Below, in pieces: positions 17,726 through 27,660 of a DNA stretch of 64,000 nt. The stretch comes from Maritimibacter sp. HL-12 (lineage in GTDB: Bacteria; Pseudomonadota; Alphaproteobacteria; Rhodobacterales; Rhodobacteraceae), in NCBI RefSeq assembly GCF_900177545.1, contig NZ_FXBQ01000001.1:1134122-1198121 (forward strand), given 5' to 3'. Position 1 is the stretch's first letter; each line of letters starts with the position of its first letter. A program made the translations under genes and the position numbers. The notes under the pieces are model-generated. The model had not been told where the DNA came from, did not search any database, and saw only the letters and a program-made list of their open reading frames with translations.

Positions 17726-18499
17726 ATGGCAAACGGCACCTTCGGTATTCTCGGCGGCCTGCTGCACAAGCGCGCGATGCGTCGCTGGGAGCGGATCGCG
17801 GACCATGCCCCACAAATGCGGTTGAGCAATCTGCGGCTTGCGCGTCTGCGGGCGCTCCAGTTGCGCACCTTGCTGGATCGGGTGGTTCATATTGCCGATA
17901 GCCGTCTTACCTTGCCGCTGATCGGCAACAGCGCGATTCAAAAACCGCTCCACTCGGATTGGGCATGGCGGCCGCAGCTTTGGCGCGGGCCGATCTCGCC
18001 GCCGGGCGTGGCGGCGGCCGAAACCAAGACGAGTTTCGGCAAGGAGGTAACGCTGTTTCACGATTGCCGAATCTCCGAACTCACCGTGCGACAGGTGCGT
18101 AACAGCCGCGAGGCCGATCTGGCACCCTACGGCTTGAAGCTGGACGTGTTCAATTTCGACGGTTCTTTCCTTTCGCTGGTGGCCGAATTGCCCCCCGAGG
18201 CGGTGCAGGGCCTGAAACGCAAGCATCTCGTGCGCATGAATGCGGTGATCGAAACTGAAAACCGGCTGGAAATCTTCGCCCGCCTGAATGTCCGTCACGG
18301 GCCCAATACCGAACAGATCGTGCGGGAACTGCCCTTGCGAAACGAGCAGATCATGGTGGAATTCGATCTCGCCTATACCCAGCTCAACGAAAAACGCGTG
18401 GAAGCGGCCTGGGTCGATCTGATTTTCGAAGGCGCGCGGATGAACCAGATCCTGCTGCGCGACGTGACGTTCAGCCGCCGCCCGCGTGCCGAGCTCTAG
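17726..18499 (+). CDS. DUF6478-like protein
   Basis: 257 residues, soluble, no signal peptide. The sequence (RLSNLRLARLRALQLR near residue 33, GNSAIQKPLHSDWAWRPQLWRGPIS, then FHDCRISELTVRQVRNS) resembles a family of unknown function that is restricted, as far as I recall, to Rhodobacterales (DUF6478). No catalytic motif is visible; the C-terminal half looks beta-rich. It is followed after 9 bp by a small gene that probably belongs to the same operon and may be its partner. Confidence 0.65.
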   Translation: MANGTFGILGGLLHKRAMRRWERIADHAPQMRLSNLRLARLRALQLRTLLDRVVHIADSRLTLPLIGNSAIQKPLHSDWAWRPQLWRGPISPPGVAAAETKTSFGKEVTLFHDCRISELTVRQVRNSREADLAPYGLKLDVFNFDGSFLSLVAELPPEAVQGLKRKHLVRMNAVIETENRLEIFARLNVRHGPNTEQIVRELPLRNEQIMVEFDLAYTQLNEKRVEAAWVDLIFEGARMNQILLRDVTFSRRPRAEL

Positions 18500-18508
18500 G
18501 AGGCGACG

Positions 18509-18892
18509 ATGCCCGAGATCCAACTGACCAAGACGCGCATTCAGGCCGGGGTCTGGGAAGGTGTGCTCACCGGGGCCGACAGCTTGCCGGAAATCGAGGT
18601 GACCCATCTTGCCAAACCGGTCGAGGGGGCGACATTGCGGGAAGACCCGGATGCCGCGGGCCAGTTTCTGGTCCGGGTCCCGATCCCGGCCGATCTGCTC
18701 ACCGAAGGGGTGCAGACCTTCCTGATCACCGACAAGGCCACCGATGCGCGCCTGGCGTCCTTCACCATCGTTGTCGGCCAACCGCTCGACGAGGATTTCC
18801 GCGCCGAGATGGAGCTGTTGCGCGCCGAGCTCGACATGCTCAAGCGCGCCTTCCGCCGCCATTGCGTCGAGACCGCCCCGCGCCCGGGATGA
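18509..18892 (+). CDS. Small conserved hypothetical protein (partner of the DUF6478-like gene)
   Basis: 127 residues. It has an Ig-like, beta-rich N-terminal part (IEVTHLAKPVEGATLRE; FLVRVPIPADLLTEGVQTFLI) and a C-terminal helix with heptad-like leucines (DFRAEMELLRAELDMLKRAF), suggesting oligomerisation. No known family was recognised. TAGGAGGCGACG directly before the ATG is a strong ribosome binding site. The 9-bp spacing to the upstream gene implies co-translation. Confidence 0.65.
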   Translation: MPEIQLTKTRIQAGVWEGVLTGADSLPEIEVTHLAKPVEGATLREDPDAAGQFLVRVPIPADLLTEGVQTFLITDKATDARLASFTIVVGQPLDEDFRAEMELLRAELDMLKRAFRRHCVETAPRPG

Positions 18893-18909
18893 CGTGGCGT
18901 CGCGGGTGA

Positions 18910-20964
<2,055 letters not shown>

Positions 20965-21099
20965 AGCGCTGGCTCCCTGTTTCCGGTCACAAACCAATCC
21001 GCCGAATTACCGCGCAATCGTCGCCTTCGTTCCACAGTCTTGCCCGAATTGCCGCCGATACAATTGTTCGTAGGGGCGATGACTGTAGAAAGATTTGCG

Positions 21100-22005
21100 A
21101 TGGACCGACTGACTGAAATGGAAGCCTTCGCCACCGTGGTAGACCAGGGCGGGTTCACCGACGCGGCGAAGAAGATGGGCATCTCCAAATCCGCCGTATC
21201 GAAACACGTGTCGTCGCTGGAGGCCCGCCTCGGGGCGCGGTTGCTCAACCGCACCACCCGCCGCGTGAGCCCCACCGAAATCGGGCTGGCCTATTACGAC
21301 CGCGCCCGCCGCGTCTTGAACGATGCGGGCGAAGCCGACGCGCTGGTGACCTCGATGCAATCGGCACCCTCGGGGCTGTTGCGGATCTCGGTCGCCACCG
21401 ATTTCGGCGTCAACCACCTCTCGCCGGTGCTCGGAGAATTCCTGCAGGAATTTCCCGACATCACGGTGAACATGGTGCTGAACAACCGTTACGTCGAGCT
21501 GATTTCCGAAGGCTTCGACATGGCCATTCGCGTGGGCGAACTGGAAGACAGCTCGCTGCGCGCCCGCAAGATCGCCGAAACCACGCGGCGTATGGTCGGC
21601 AGCCCGAACTACTTCCAGAAATTCGGCCGCCCGATGCGGATCGACGATCTGAACGACCACAAGCTCCTGCATTATTCGAGCCAGGCCTCGGGCAACGTAT
21701 GGAAAATTCCGGCCGCCTCCGGCGAGGTCCGGCAGGTGCGCACAGCGGGCTGGCTCTCGGTCAACGACGGCCAATCGCTGCTCAACGCCGCGATGGCCGG
21801 GCTCGGCATCGCCTACCTGCCAAGCTTCCTCTATGCGGATGCGATGGAAAAGGGCCTCGTCGAAGACGCGATCCCCGATCTGCCGCTCGACACGCAGGGC
21901 ATCTACGCGGTCTATCCACCGGGCCGGTTCACCCAACCCAAAGTGCGCGCCTTCATCGACTTCCTGGTGAACGCCTTCGCTGAAAAGGGCCCCGACATCT
22001 GGTGA
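21100..22005 (+). CDS. LysR-family transcriptional regulator
   Basis: 301 residues. The N-terminal winged helix contains MEAFATVVDQGGFTDAAKKMGISKSAVSKHVSSLEARLGARLLNR, and the C-terminal substrate-binding domain of the CrgA/DmlR-like subgroup contains GLLRISVATDFG and a DMAIRVGEL segment. The effector and targets are unknown; it lies 135 bp after fadH on the same strand. The start at 21100 places the HTH at the usual distance from the N-terminus. A strong terminator follows the stop. Confidence 0.92.
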   Translation: MDRLTEMEAFATVVDQGGFTDAAKKMGISKSAVSKHVSSLEARLGARLLNRTTRRVSPTEIGLAYYDRARRVLNDAGEADALVTSMQSAPSGLLRISVATDFGVNHLSPVLGEFLQEFPDITVNMVLNNRYVELISEGFDMAIRVGELEDSSLRARKIAETTRRMVGSPNYFQKFGRPMRIDDLNDHKLLHYSSQASGNVWKIPAASGEVRQVRTAGWLSVNDGQSLLNAAMAGLGIAYLPSFLYADAMEKGLVEDAIPDLPLDTQGIYAVYPPGRFTQPKVRAFIDFLVNAFAEKGPDIW

Positions 22006-22056
22006 GCGTTGCCAGACCCTTCGATTTCCCCGGCCTGACTCTCATTGGGCACATCT

Positions 22057-22100
22057 GGAGCGCCGGGCGGTGGCAGCCGCAACGGCGCTCCTTTTTTTTT
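22057..22100 (+). terminator. Rho-independent terminator after the LysR gene
   Basis: GGAGCGCCG (22057-22065) pairs with CGGCGCTCC (22083-22091), followed by a run of nine T (22092-22100). It sits between the LysR stop and the convergent APH/kinase stop. Confidence 0.9.
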
Positions 22101-22105
22101 GGTCC

Positions 22106-23632
22106 TCAGTCGAGCTTCAGAGCCCGCGCCGCCCTTGCGCCCACAACCTCCGGTGCCCCGTCCGCCGCGATCTCGGCCCAGTTTCCCGCCACGGGCGCGC
22201 GCGCGAGTTGCGCGTGAAGCACCGCCACGTCGGCATCCGAGGCATCGCCCTTGCGTGCCGCCACCCTTGCCTCCAGCGTTGCCGGATCGGCGCTGAGCCA
22301 GAGCCCGTCGAACCGAAGGCCACGCGCCCTGGCGAGCCCTTCAGCGGAGTCGCGCTCATCGAGGGCAAGGAAAGTGGCATCGAGGATCGCCGCGTGTCCG
22401 GATGCAAGGACTGCGTCGGCTTTGGCCAGCATCCGGGCATAAACCTCGCGGTTCACTTCCGGGCGGTATGCCTCCAAAGGTAGCGGCGTCGTCGGATCGG
22501 CCCCGAACATCGCCTTGCGTTCCAGATCGCTGCGCAGATGCACGGCGCCGGGGTTCGGGCCAAGACGCGGCGCAAGTTCTGCCGCAATCGTGGTTTTCCC
22601 GCTGCCCGAGACGCCACCGACCGCCAGCAGCCGGGCCGGGGGCGGTGCGAGAAAGGCCCTCGCCTGGTCGAGATAGGCGCGGGCATCGCCGGCCAGCCCA
22701 TCGCTGGCGCGGTCCGGCATCGACTGGACCGCCACCATCGCGCGGATCGCCGCGCGCACGGCGAGAAACAGGGGCAGCGCCCCCAGGCCGCCAAAATCGC
22801 GCGTCACCGCAAGATAGCGGCCCAAGGCCGCGTTGGCCTGCCGCGGCAAGCCGCGGTGCAACAGGTCCATCACCAGGAAGGCGAGATCGTAAAACACGTC
22901 CGTGGTGCCCAGGCGCTCGTCGAATTCCAGCGCATCGAACAGGATCGGCCTGCCCCCGATCATGACGATGTTCTTGAGATGCAGGTCGCCATGGCAGCGG
23001 CGCACAAAACCGTTGCGGCTTCGGGTATCGAGCAACTCGGCCGTGGCCGCGAACCGCGCCTGCGCGATCTCGTTGAAAGCCGCGAGCCGGGCCGCGCCCA
23101 AGACCTCCGTCATCCCGTCGAAGGCGTCCGCCAGTTCGTCGAGGATTTCACCGATCAGGGCCGCGCCATCGGCATCCCGCCGCGCCGCGCTGGCATGAAG
23201 CTCGGCCACCGCCACGCCAAGGGCTTCGGCAATGCCGACCCCGAGCCCGCCGGTTTCGGCAATGCAATCAAGCTCGTCTTCCCGCGCAAACCGGTGCATC
23301 GCCAGTGCATATTCCACCGCCTCGCCGGGGCCGTCGAAGCCAAGTTGCCCCAAGCTGTCGCGCGTGATCGCCACCACCCGATCATAGATCATCGGCGCAC
23401 CGGGCGCGTTCAGTTCGAGCTCGCGTTCGATGATCTTGCGCCGGGTCGCAAGCGCGGTGAAATCGAGGTAGTTGTATTTCACCGCGCGCTTGATCTTGTA
23501 GGCACGGCTGCCCGCCAGAAAGACATGGGCGGAATGGGTGGTGATCACCACGACCGCTTCGCTGAGGCCATGGCTCGCCGGGTCTTTCAGAAAGTCGATC
23601 ACCGCCGCCTGTGCGTCTTCGTGTGACGTCAC
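22106..23632 (-). CDS. Fusion of aminoglycoside-phosphotransferase-like and P-loop kinase domains
   Basis: 508 residues. The N-terminal ~320 residues are APH-like: SRAYKIKRAVKYNYLDFT supplies the ATP-site lysine region, CHGDLHLKNIVMIGGRPILFDALEFDERL the catalytic HxD and metal-binding Asp. The C-terminal ~170 residues are a gluconate-kinase-like P-loop domain: GGVSGSGKTTIAAEL, then DATFLALDERD. The combined protein is a known architecture annotated as bifunctional APH/ATP-binding protein; its substrates are not known. The GTG at 23632 is preferred, with GAGGGCAAA upstream; the open frame before it overlaps the OmpA gene. It follows that gene by 16 bp, so they are cotranscribed. Confidence 0.85.
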   Translation of the reverse strand: MTSHEDAQAAVIDFLKDPASHGLSEAVVVITTHSAHVFLAGSRAYKIKRAVKYNYLDFTALATRRKIIERELELNAPGAPMIYDRVVAITRDSLGQLGFDGPGEAVEYALAMHRFAREDELDCIAETGGLGVGIAEALGVAVAELHASAARRDADGAALIGEILDELADAFDGMTEVLGAARLAAFNEIAQARFAATAELLDTRSRNGFVRRCHGDLHLKNIVMIGGRPILFDALEFDERLGTTDVFYDLAFLVMDLLHRGLPRQANAALGRYLAVTRDFGGLGALPLFLAVRAAIRAMVAVQSMPDRASDGLAGDARAYLDQARAFLAPPPARLLAVGGVSGSGKTTIAAELAPRLGPNPGAVHLRSDLERKAMFGADPTTPLPLEAYRPEVNREVYARMLAKADAVLASGHAAILDATFLALDERDSAEGLARARGLRFDGLWLSADPATLEARVAARKGDASDADVAVLHAQLARAPVAGNWAEIAADGAPEVVGARAARALKLD

Positions 23633-23648
23633 TTTGCCCTCGCCCTGA

Positions 23649-24596
23649 CTATTGGGTGGAAACCAGGATTGCCTCCACCCGCCGATTGACGGTGCGTCCC
23701 TCGCCTGTCTGGTTTGATGCGATCGGCGCGAGATACCCCACACCTTCTGCCTCAAGTTGTCCGGCGTCCACACCGAAATCCTCGATCAACCGCGACATCA
23801 CCGAAGCGGCGCGGCGCTTCGACAGCGAGAGGTTGCCCGCAAGCGAGCCTTCCGCGTCGGTATGACCGACAAGCGCAACCCGTTTGCCCGGGTTGGCCTC
23901 CAGGTATTCTGCAAGAATCTGCAGCGACGAAAAGCTCCCCGGCCCGAGATCGGCCGAACCGGTTTCAAACACCAGGTCGGCCAGAACGAAACGGCCGATC
24001 TCTTCCATTGCCGGACCGATTTCATCGGCGATCTGGCGGGGCAGTGCCGCGTCGGATTCGGCCTTGGTCGAGGTCATCGGCGCGGCAGGTCGGACGGCAA
24101 GCGCCCCGACATGCACGATCTGGACAAAGCCGGCCGAGGGCGAGCGACTGACGAGAAGACTCACGTGATCGGGCGTTTCGCCCGGGGCGGTTGCGGCGAG
24201 AAAGTGATAATCGCCAAGATCAACGTGCATCTCCGGCGCACCGATCACCTCGATGCCATAGCGAAAATCGAAACCGCCGCAGGACTCGGTGCTGCACTCG
24301 AACTCGACATCGTAGCCTTCGCGGACGATCTGGTCCCGCAGATCTAGCAGGATCTCATAGCTGGTCAGCCCGGTGCCGCCAATCCGCCAGGCTTGCCGGG
24401 TCACGCTTCCCGAAACGCTTTCCGTCTCCACCCCGTTCCCCTCGCGCCACGGACCGACCGGCAGAGCATAGCGCCCGGCGGGCTCCACATCTTCAACGCG
24501 CAGTGTCGCGCCCTCGGGCAACGACAGGTCCGCCGCCCCGGCCGCAACCGGCAGGGCCGCAACCAAAGCGGCAAGAAGGTGGGCTAAACGGATCAT
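23649..24596 (-). CDS. OmpA-family lipid/peptidoglycan-binding outer membrane protein
   Basis: 315 residues. A clear signal peptide (LAHLLAALVAALPVAAGAA), then a domain with two cysteines (ECSTESCGGFDFRYGIEV), and a C-terminal OmpA-like domain from about residue 205 with LVFETGSADL, VGHTDAEGSLAGNLSLSKRRAASV and TVNRRVEAI. It should bind peptidoglycan in the periplasm. It is the first gene of a two-gene unit with the APH/kinase fusion, an unusual pairing that may hint at an envelope-linked kinase role (inference). Confidence 0.88.
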   Translation of the reverse strand: MIRLAHLLAALVAALPVAAGAADLSLPEGATLRVEDVEPAGRYALPVGPWREGNGVETESVSGSVTRQAWRIGGTGLTSYEILLDLRDQIVREGYDVEFECSTESCGGFDFRYGIEVIGAPEMHVDLGDYHFLAATAPGETPDHVSLLVSRSPSAGFVQIVHVGALAVRPAAPMTSTKAESDAALPRQIADEIGPAMEEIGRFVLADLVFETGSADLGPGSFSSLQILAEYLEANPGKRVALVGHTDAEGSLAGNLSLSKRRAASVMSRLIEDFGVDAGQLEAEGVGYLAPIASNQTGEGRTVNRRVEAILVSTQ

Positions 24597-24790
24597 CGGG
24601 CCTGTTGGTGCAGGGCAATTTCTGGTTGCGGCAACGCAGCGGGGCCGAAAAGGCGATCCGGCACGGAACCTTCAGATATTGCGCATAACCGAATTTTCAA
24701 AACGGTAAAAGCCTGCATTGCGCCTTGGCCGCGCGCTCGGCATCGAACGGCTTGCCGACATCTTGCAGGGCGCGCGGCCTGTTGGCGCGG

Positions 24791-25534
24791 TCACGCACCA
24801 CTGGGGTGAACCCGGTAGTGATAATGCCCCACGCGGGTCATTCCCATCGTGGCATAGAGCGGATTGGCCGCGTGGTTGCCCTTGGTCACGATCAGGCTCA
24901 GCACCTCCGCGCCCTGGCTCTCGGCCCATTTCGCGGCGGCGCGGATCAGGAGCCGACCGGCCCCCTTGCGTCTTTGGGTCGCAAGCACGTGGATCGCGTG
25001 CACCATCGCGATCCCGTCGTGCAAACCGGCATAGGCCGCACCGCCGGGGTAATCGCCGACACGGGCAAGAACCGCGGTCTTGGGGCAGGTCGCGCGCGCC
25101 ATGGTCGCTTGGCGCGCGTCGCCGATCCCGCCGTCGGCCCAGATATCGCGGACCAGTTCGAGCGGCGGCCACATCGTGTAGGCGGCTGCGCGCGGGATCG
25201 GCTCCTGGGTCAGGTTGCCCACCGCCACCGCCCAGAGATTGACCGGGTCGCGCACAAGGTATCCGTGGTTTTCGAGCAGCGCGTCCAGCTTTTCCTCGCC
25301 CTCCCTGATCTGGAACAGCGGCACCTGGCCGAGCGCGCGCATCGCGGATTCGGCGGCGGGCAGATCGGCATCGGTCACCGGCCAGTCTTCGGTCGCGGCC
25401 GAAACGCGGTTGCCGCCGCCCCGTCCATCGCGAATCGTCCACGCGCCGAGGTGCTGACGGGCGGCGGCGGGCCACGTCACCTCGCAAACCTCGGAGAGCT
25501 TGGCGGCATCGGGAAGGGTGACCGGGCGGCTCAT
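24791..25534 (-). CDS. GNAT-family N-acetyltransferase
   Basis: 247 residues. The acetyl-CoA-binding loop is visible as VLATQRRKGAGRLLIRAAAKWAESQGA, followed by LIVTKGNHAANPLYATMGMTRVGHYHYRVHP, the usual C-terminal half of the GNAT fold. The N-terminal ~90 residues are an extra segment beginning LPDAAKLSEVCEVTWPAAARQHLGAW. The acetylated substrate is unknown. Its start overlaps the stop of the CinA-like gene by 4 bp (ATGA), so it is the second gene of that unit. The 194-bp gap after it holds no gene. Confidence 0.85.
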   Translation of the reverse strand: MSRPVTLPDAAKLSEVCEVTWPAAARQHLGAWTIRDGRGGGNRVSAATEDWPVTDADLPAAESAMRALGQVPLFQIREGEEKLDALLENHGYLVRDPVNLWAVAVGNLTQEPIPRAAAYTMWPPLELVRDIWADGGIGDARQATMARATCPKTAVLARVGDYPGGAAYAGLHDGIAMVHAIHVLATQRRKGAGRLLIRAAAKWAESQGAEVLSLIVTKGNHAANPLYATMGMTRVGHYHYRVHPSGA

Positions 25535-26262
25535 GTCGTCGCCTCGGGGAAGAGCCCGCCGAGTTCGATCATCGCCGCGCTCACCGCCGCGCCGTCATGC
25601 CCGCGCACAACGATATTCGCGCCGAAAACACCGCCCTGGCTGAACGGATAGGACCCGATTGAAAGCGTCGGATAGCGCGCCGCGAGGCCGGCCAGCGGCG
25701 TTGCGATGTCGCCCTCGGGGCGTTCAACCCGCAGGCTTTGCGACAGGAGCGGCTGGCCGTGCGAAATCGTTGCCAGAACGTTGGCCACCATCGCCTCGAA
25801 GATTTTCGGCACCCCGGCGCAGACATGGACGTTGCCCAGGGTGAAGCCCGGCGCGGCGGAGATCGGGTTGTCGATCAGGCGCGCGCCGTCGGGAATGCGG
25901 GCCATGCGCAGGCGGGCCGGCGTTGGCTCGGCCCCGCGCGCTTCCAGGAAAGCGAGGAGGATCTTCTTGGCGTCGTCGCGAATATCGATTCCCACCTCGA
26001 AGGCCTCCGCAACGGCATCGGCGGTGATGTCATCATGGGTCGGGCCGATTCCGCCGGAGGTGAAAACATGATCATGCGCCGACGACAGCGCCCGCAGCGC
26101 GGCGACAATGGCGGCAGCGTCGTCGGAAACGACGCGCGCTTCCTGCAGGTCAATGCCATGCGCGGTGAGCTGGCCAGCCAGGTAGTGCAGGTTCGAATCG
26201 CGGGTGCGGCCGGAGAGGATTTCGTCTCCGATCACGAGCATCGCGGCTGTCGGGTTTGGCAT
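25531..26262 (-). CDS. CinA-like molybdopterin-binding domain protein
   Basis: 243 residues, containing only the N-terminal MoCF/COG1058 domain of CinA and lacking the C-terminal deamidase domain. Signature blocks are AAMLVIGDEILSGRTRDSN, HDHVFTSGGIGPTHDDIT and NPISAAPGFTLGNVHVCAGVPKIFEAM. Related domains hydrolyse ADP-ribose or bind molybdopterin; the role of stand-alone alphaproteobacterial forms is unclear. ATG 26262 is chosen for the AGGAG upstream and because homology begins there. Coupled to the GNAT gene. Confidence 0.88.
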   Translation of the reverse strand: MPNPTAAMLVIGDEILSGRTRDSNLHYLAGQLTAHGIDLQEARVVSDDAAAIVAALRALSSAHDHVFTSGGIGPTHDDITADAVAEAFEVGIDIRDDAKKILLAFLEARGAEPTPARLRMARIPDGARLIDNPISAAPGFTLGNVHVCAGVPKIFEAMVANVLATISHGQPLLSQSLRVERPEGDIATPLAGLAARYPTLSIGSYPFSQGGVFGANIVVRGHDGAAVSAAMIELGGLFPEATT

Positions 26263-26291
26263 GGCGCGGTTTCTCCTGGGTCGGCCCCAGA

Positions 26292-26344
26292 CTAGAGCGG
26301 ATTGATCGGCGCGAAAACAACCGTTTTCACGATCCCCGATCAAT
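26292..26344 (-). repeat. Dispersed repeat copy 2, extended into a long hairpin
   Basis: CTAGAGCG-G-ATTG-N8-GAAAACA (26292-26319) repeats the pattern at 5212-5239. Here it is completed to a hairpin: ATTGATCGG (26301-26309) with CCGATCAAT (26336-26344) and inner GAAAAC (26313-26318) with GTTTTC (26323-26328). It overlaps the HlyD stop and could terminate the secretion operon. Confidence 0.5.
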
Positions 26345-27660
26345 CAGTGCTCGCGAAGCGCCTTTCGGAAATACGCGGTAACCGGACTGGTCAGGTAGGC
26401 CAGCGGGCTGCGCATACCGGTCTGAAGATAGGCATCGACCGGCATGCCGGGCCGCAGGCTTGCGTTGCCGGGCAATCTCGCAACTTCCGCTTCTGGGAGG
26501 ATGATGCGCGCGCGGTAGAAATCACGCCCGGTGCGGTCATCCGTGAAGGCGTCTGGCGAGACTGCGACGACCTCGCCCGAAACCGCGCGACCATGGCGCG
26601 CGTCGAAGGCAGGAAACCGCAAGGACACCGGCTGACCGGCATGGACCTTGTCAACGTCGACAGGATCAACCCGGGCCGCTACCACGAGCAGCGCGTTCTC
26701 GGGCACGATCTGGAGCACCGGCTGCGCCGGTCGGATCACGGCACCGGGGCCGGTTATCTCAAGCGCATGCACCACACCCGCAAGCGGCGCGCGGATGTCG
26801 AGGCGGCCAAGTCGCGCGCGGATCGCCCGTCGCCGCTCCGTCAGTTCAAGTTCACGGCCCTCCTGTTCACTCACCTGCGCAAGAGCCTCCTCGCGCCGCT
26901 GCGCGCGGGCCGCGGCAATCTCATGTTCGATTTCCGCGGCCCGCTCTTCATTGTGGCCAATCGCGGCCTGGATTTCGCCCAGAACACCCTCCAGCCGCGC
27001 GGCCTCGCGTTCCATGGCGAGGACCGGGGCACGCCGGGCGAGGCCGCGGGTAGCCAGCGCCTGTTGAATCTCGATCTCCTCGGCAATCAGGGCAGCTTGC
27101 AGGACGGTCGCGCCCCGCTGCGCGCCAAGGCCCTCGATCTGGGTTCCGATCTGCGCCTTTCGCCGCCGGAGCCGCTCGATCGAAGCCAGATGGTTTTCTC
27201 GCCTTTGAGCAAAGTGGTCGAGATTGCTTGCCAGGAACTCGTCGATGCCTGGCTGGCGTATGGCCGCATCGAGCAGGTCTTCGGAAAACCTCAATTCCGC
27301 AAGGCCATCGCGTTCGGCTTCGAGTCGGGCGCGGCGGGCGCGCAATTCGAGGATCTGCAGTTCGATGATGGTCAAAGCGCTGAGAAGCTCATCCGGATCG
27401 AGGCGGGCAAGCACCTGGCCTGCTGCCACGGTGTCGCCTTCGCGAACGAGGATGTCCGCCACTGCACCACCGTCGGGGTGCTGAACAACCTGACGGCGCG
27501 CGTCAATCTCGACGGTGCCCGGGGCCACGACAGCCCCCTCGATGCGCGCGGTGACCGACCAGATCCCGAAACCTCCGATCAGGACAACGCAGGCCACGGC
27601 ACCGAGGATCAGGGCGTCGCGCGCCGACCAGCGCCGCGAAGGTTCCGCCGCCGTCGTCAT
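26344..27660 (-). CDS. HlyD-family membrane fusion protein of a type I secretion system
   Basis: 438 residues. A single N-terminal transmembrane helix (about 15-36) leads to the HlyD barrel: VVAPGTVEIDARRQVVQHPDGGAVADILVREGDTVAAGQVLARLD. A long alpha-helical hairpin (about 90-285) follows, and then the returning lipoyl half and a C-terminal domain ending LAYLTSPVTAYFRKALREH. It links the ABC exporter in the inner membrane to a TolC-like channel. The start overlaps the ABC gene stop (ATGA). Length and ending match PrsE/AprE-type adaptors. Confidence 0.92.
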   Translation of the reverse strand: MTTAAEPSRRWSARDALILGAVACVVLIGGFGIWSVTARIEGAVVAPGTVEIDARRQVVQHPDGGAVADILVREGDTVAAGQVLARLDPDELLSALTIIELQILELRARRARLEAERDGLAELRFSEDLLDAAIRQPGIDEFLASNLDHFAQRRENHLASIERLRRRKAQIGTQIEGLGAQRGATVLQAALIAEEIEIQQALATRGLARRAPVLAMEREAARLEGVLGEIQAAIGHNEERAAEIEHEIAAARAQRREEALAQVSEQEGRELELTERRRAIRARLGRLDIRAPLAGVVHALEITGPGAVIRPAQPVLQIVPENALLVVAARVDPVDVDKVHAGQPVSLRFPAFDARHGRAVSGEVVAVSPDAFTDDRTGRDFYRARIILPEAEVARLPGNASLRPGMPVDAYLQTGMRSPLAYLTSPVTAYFRKALREH

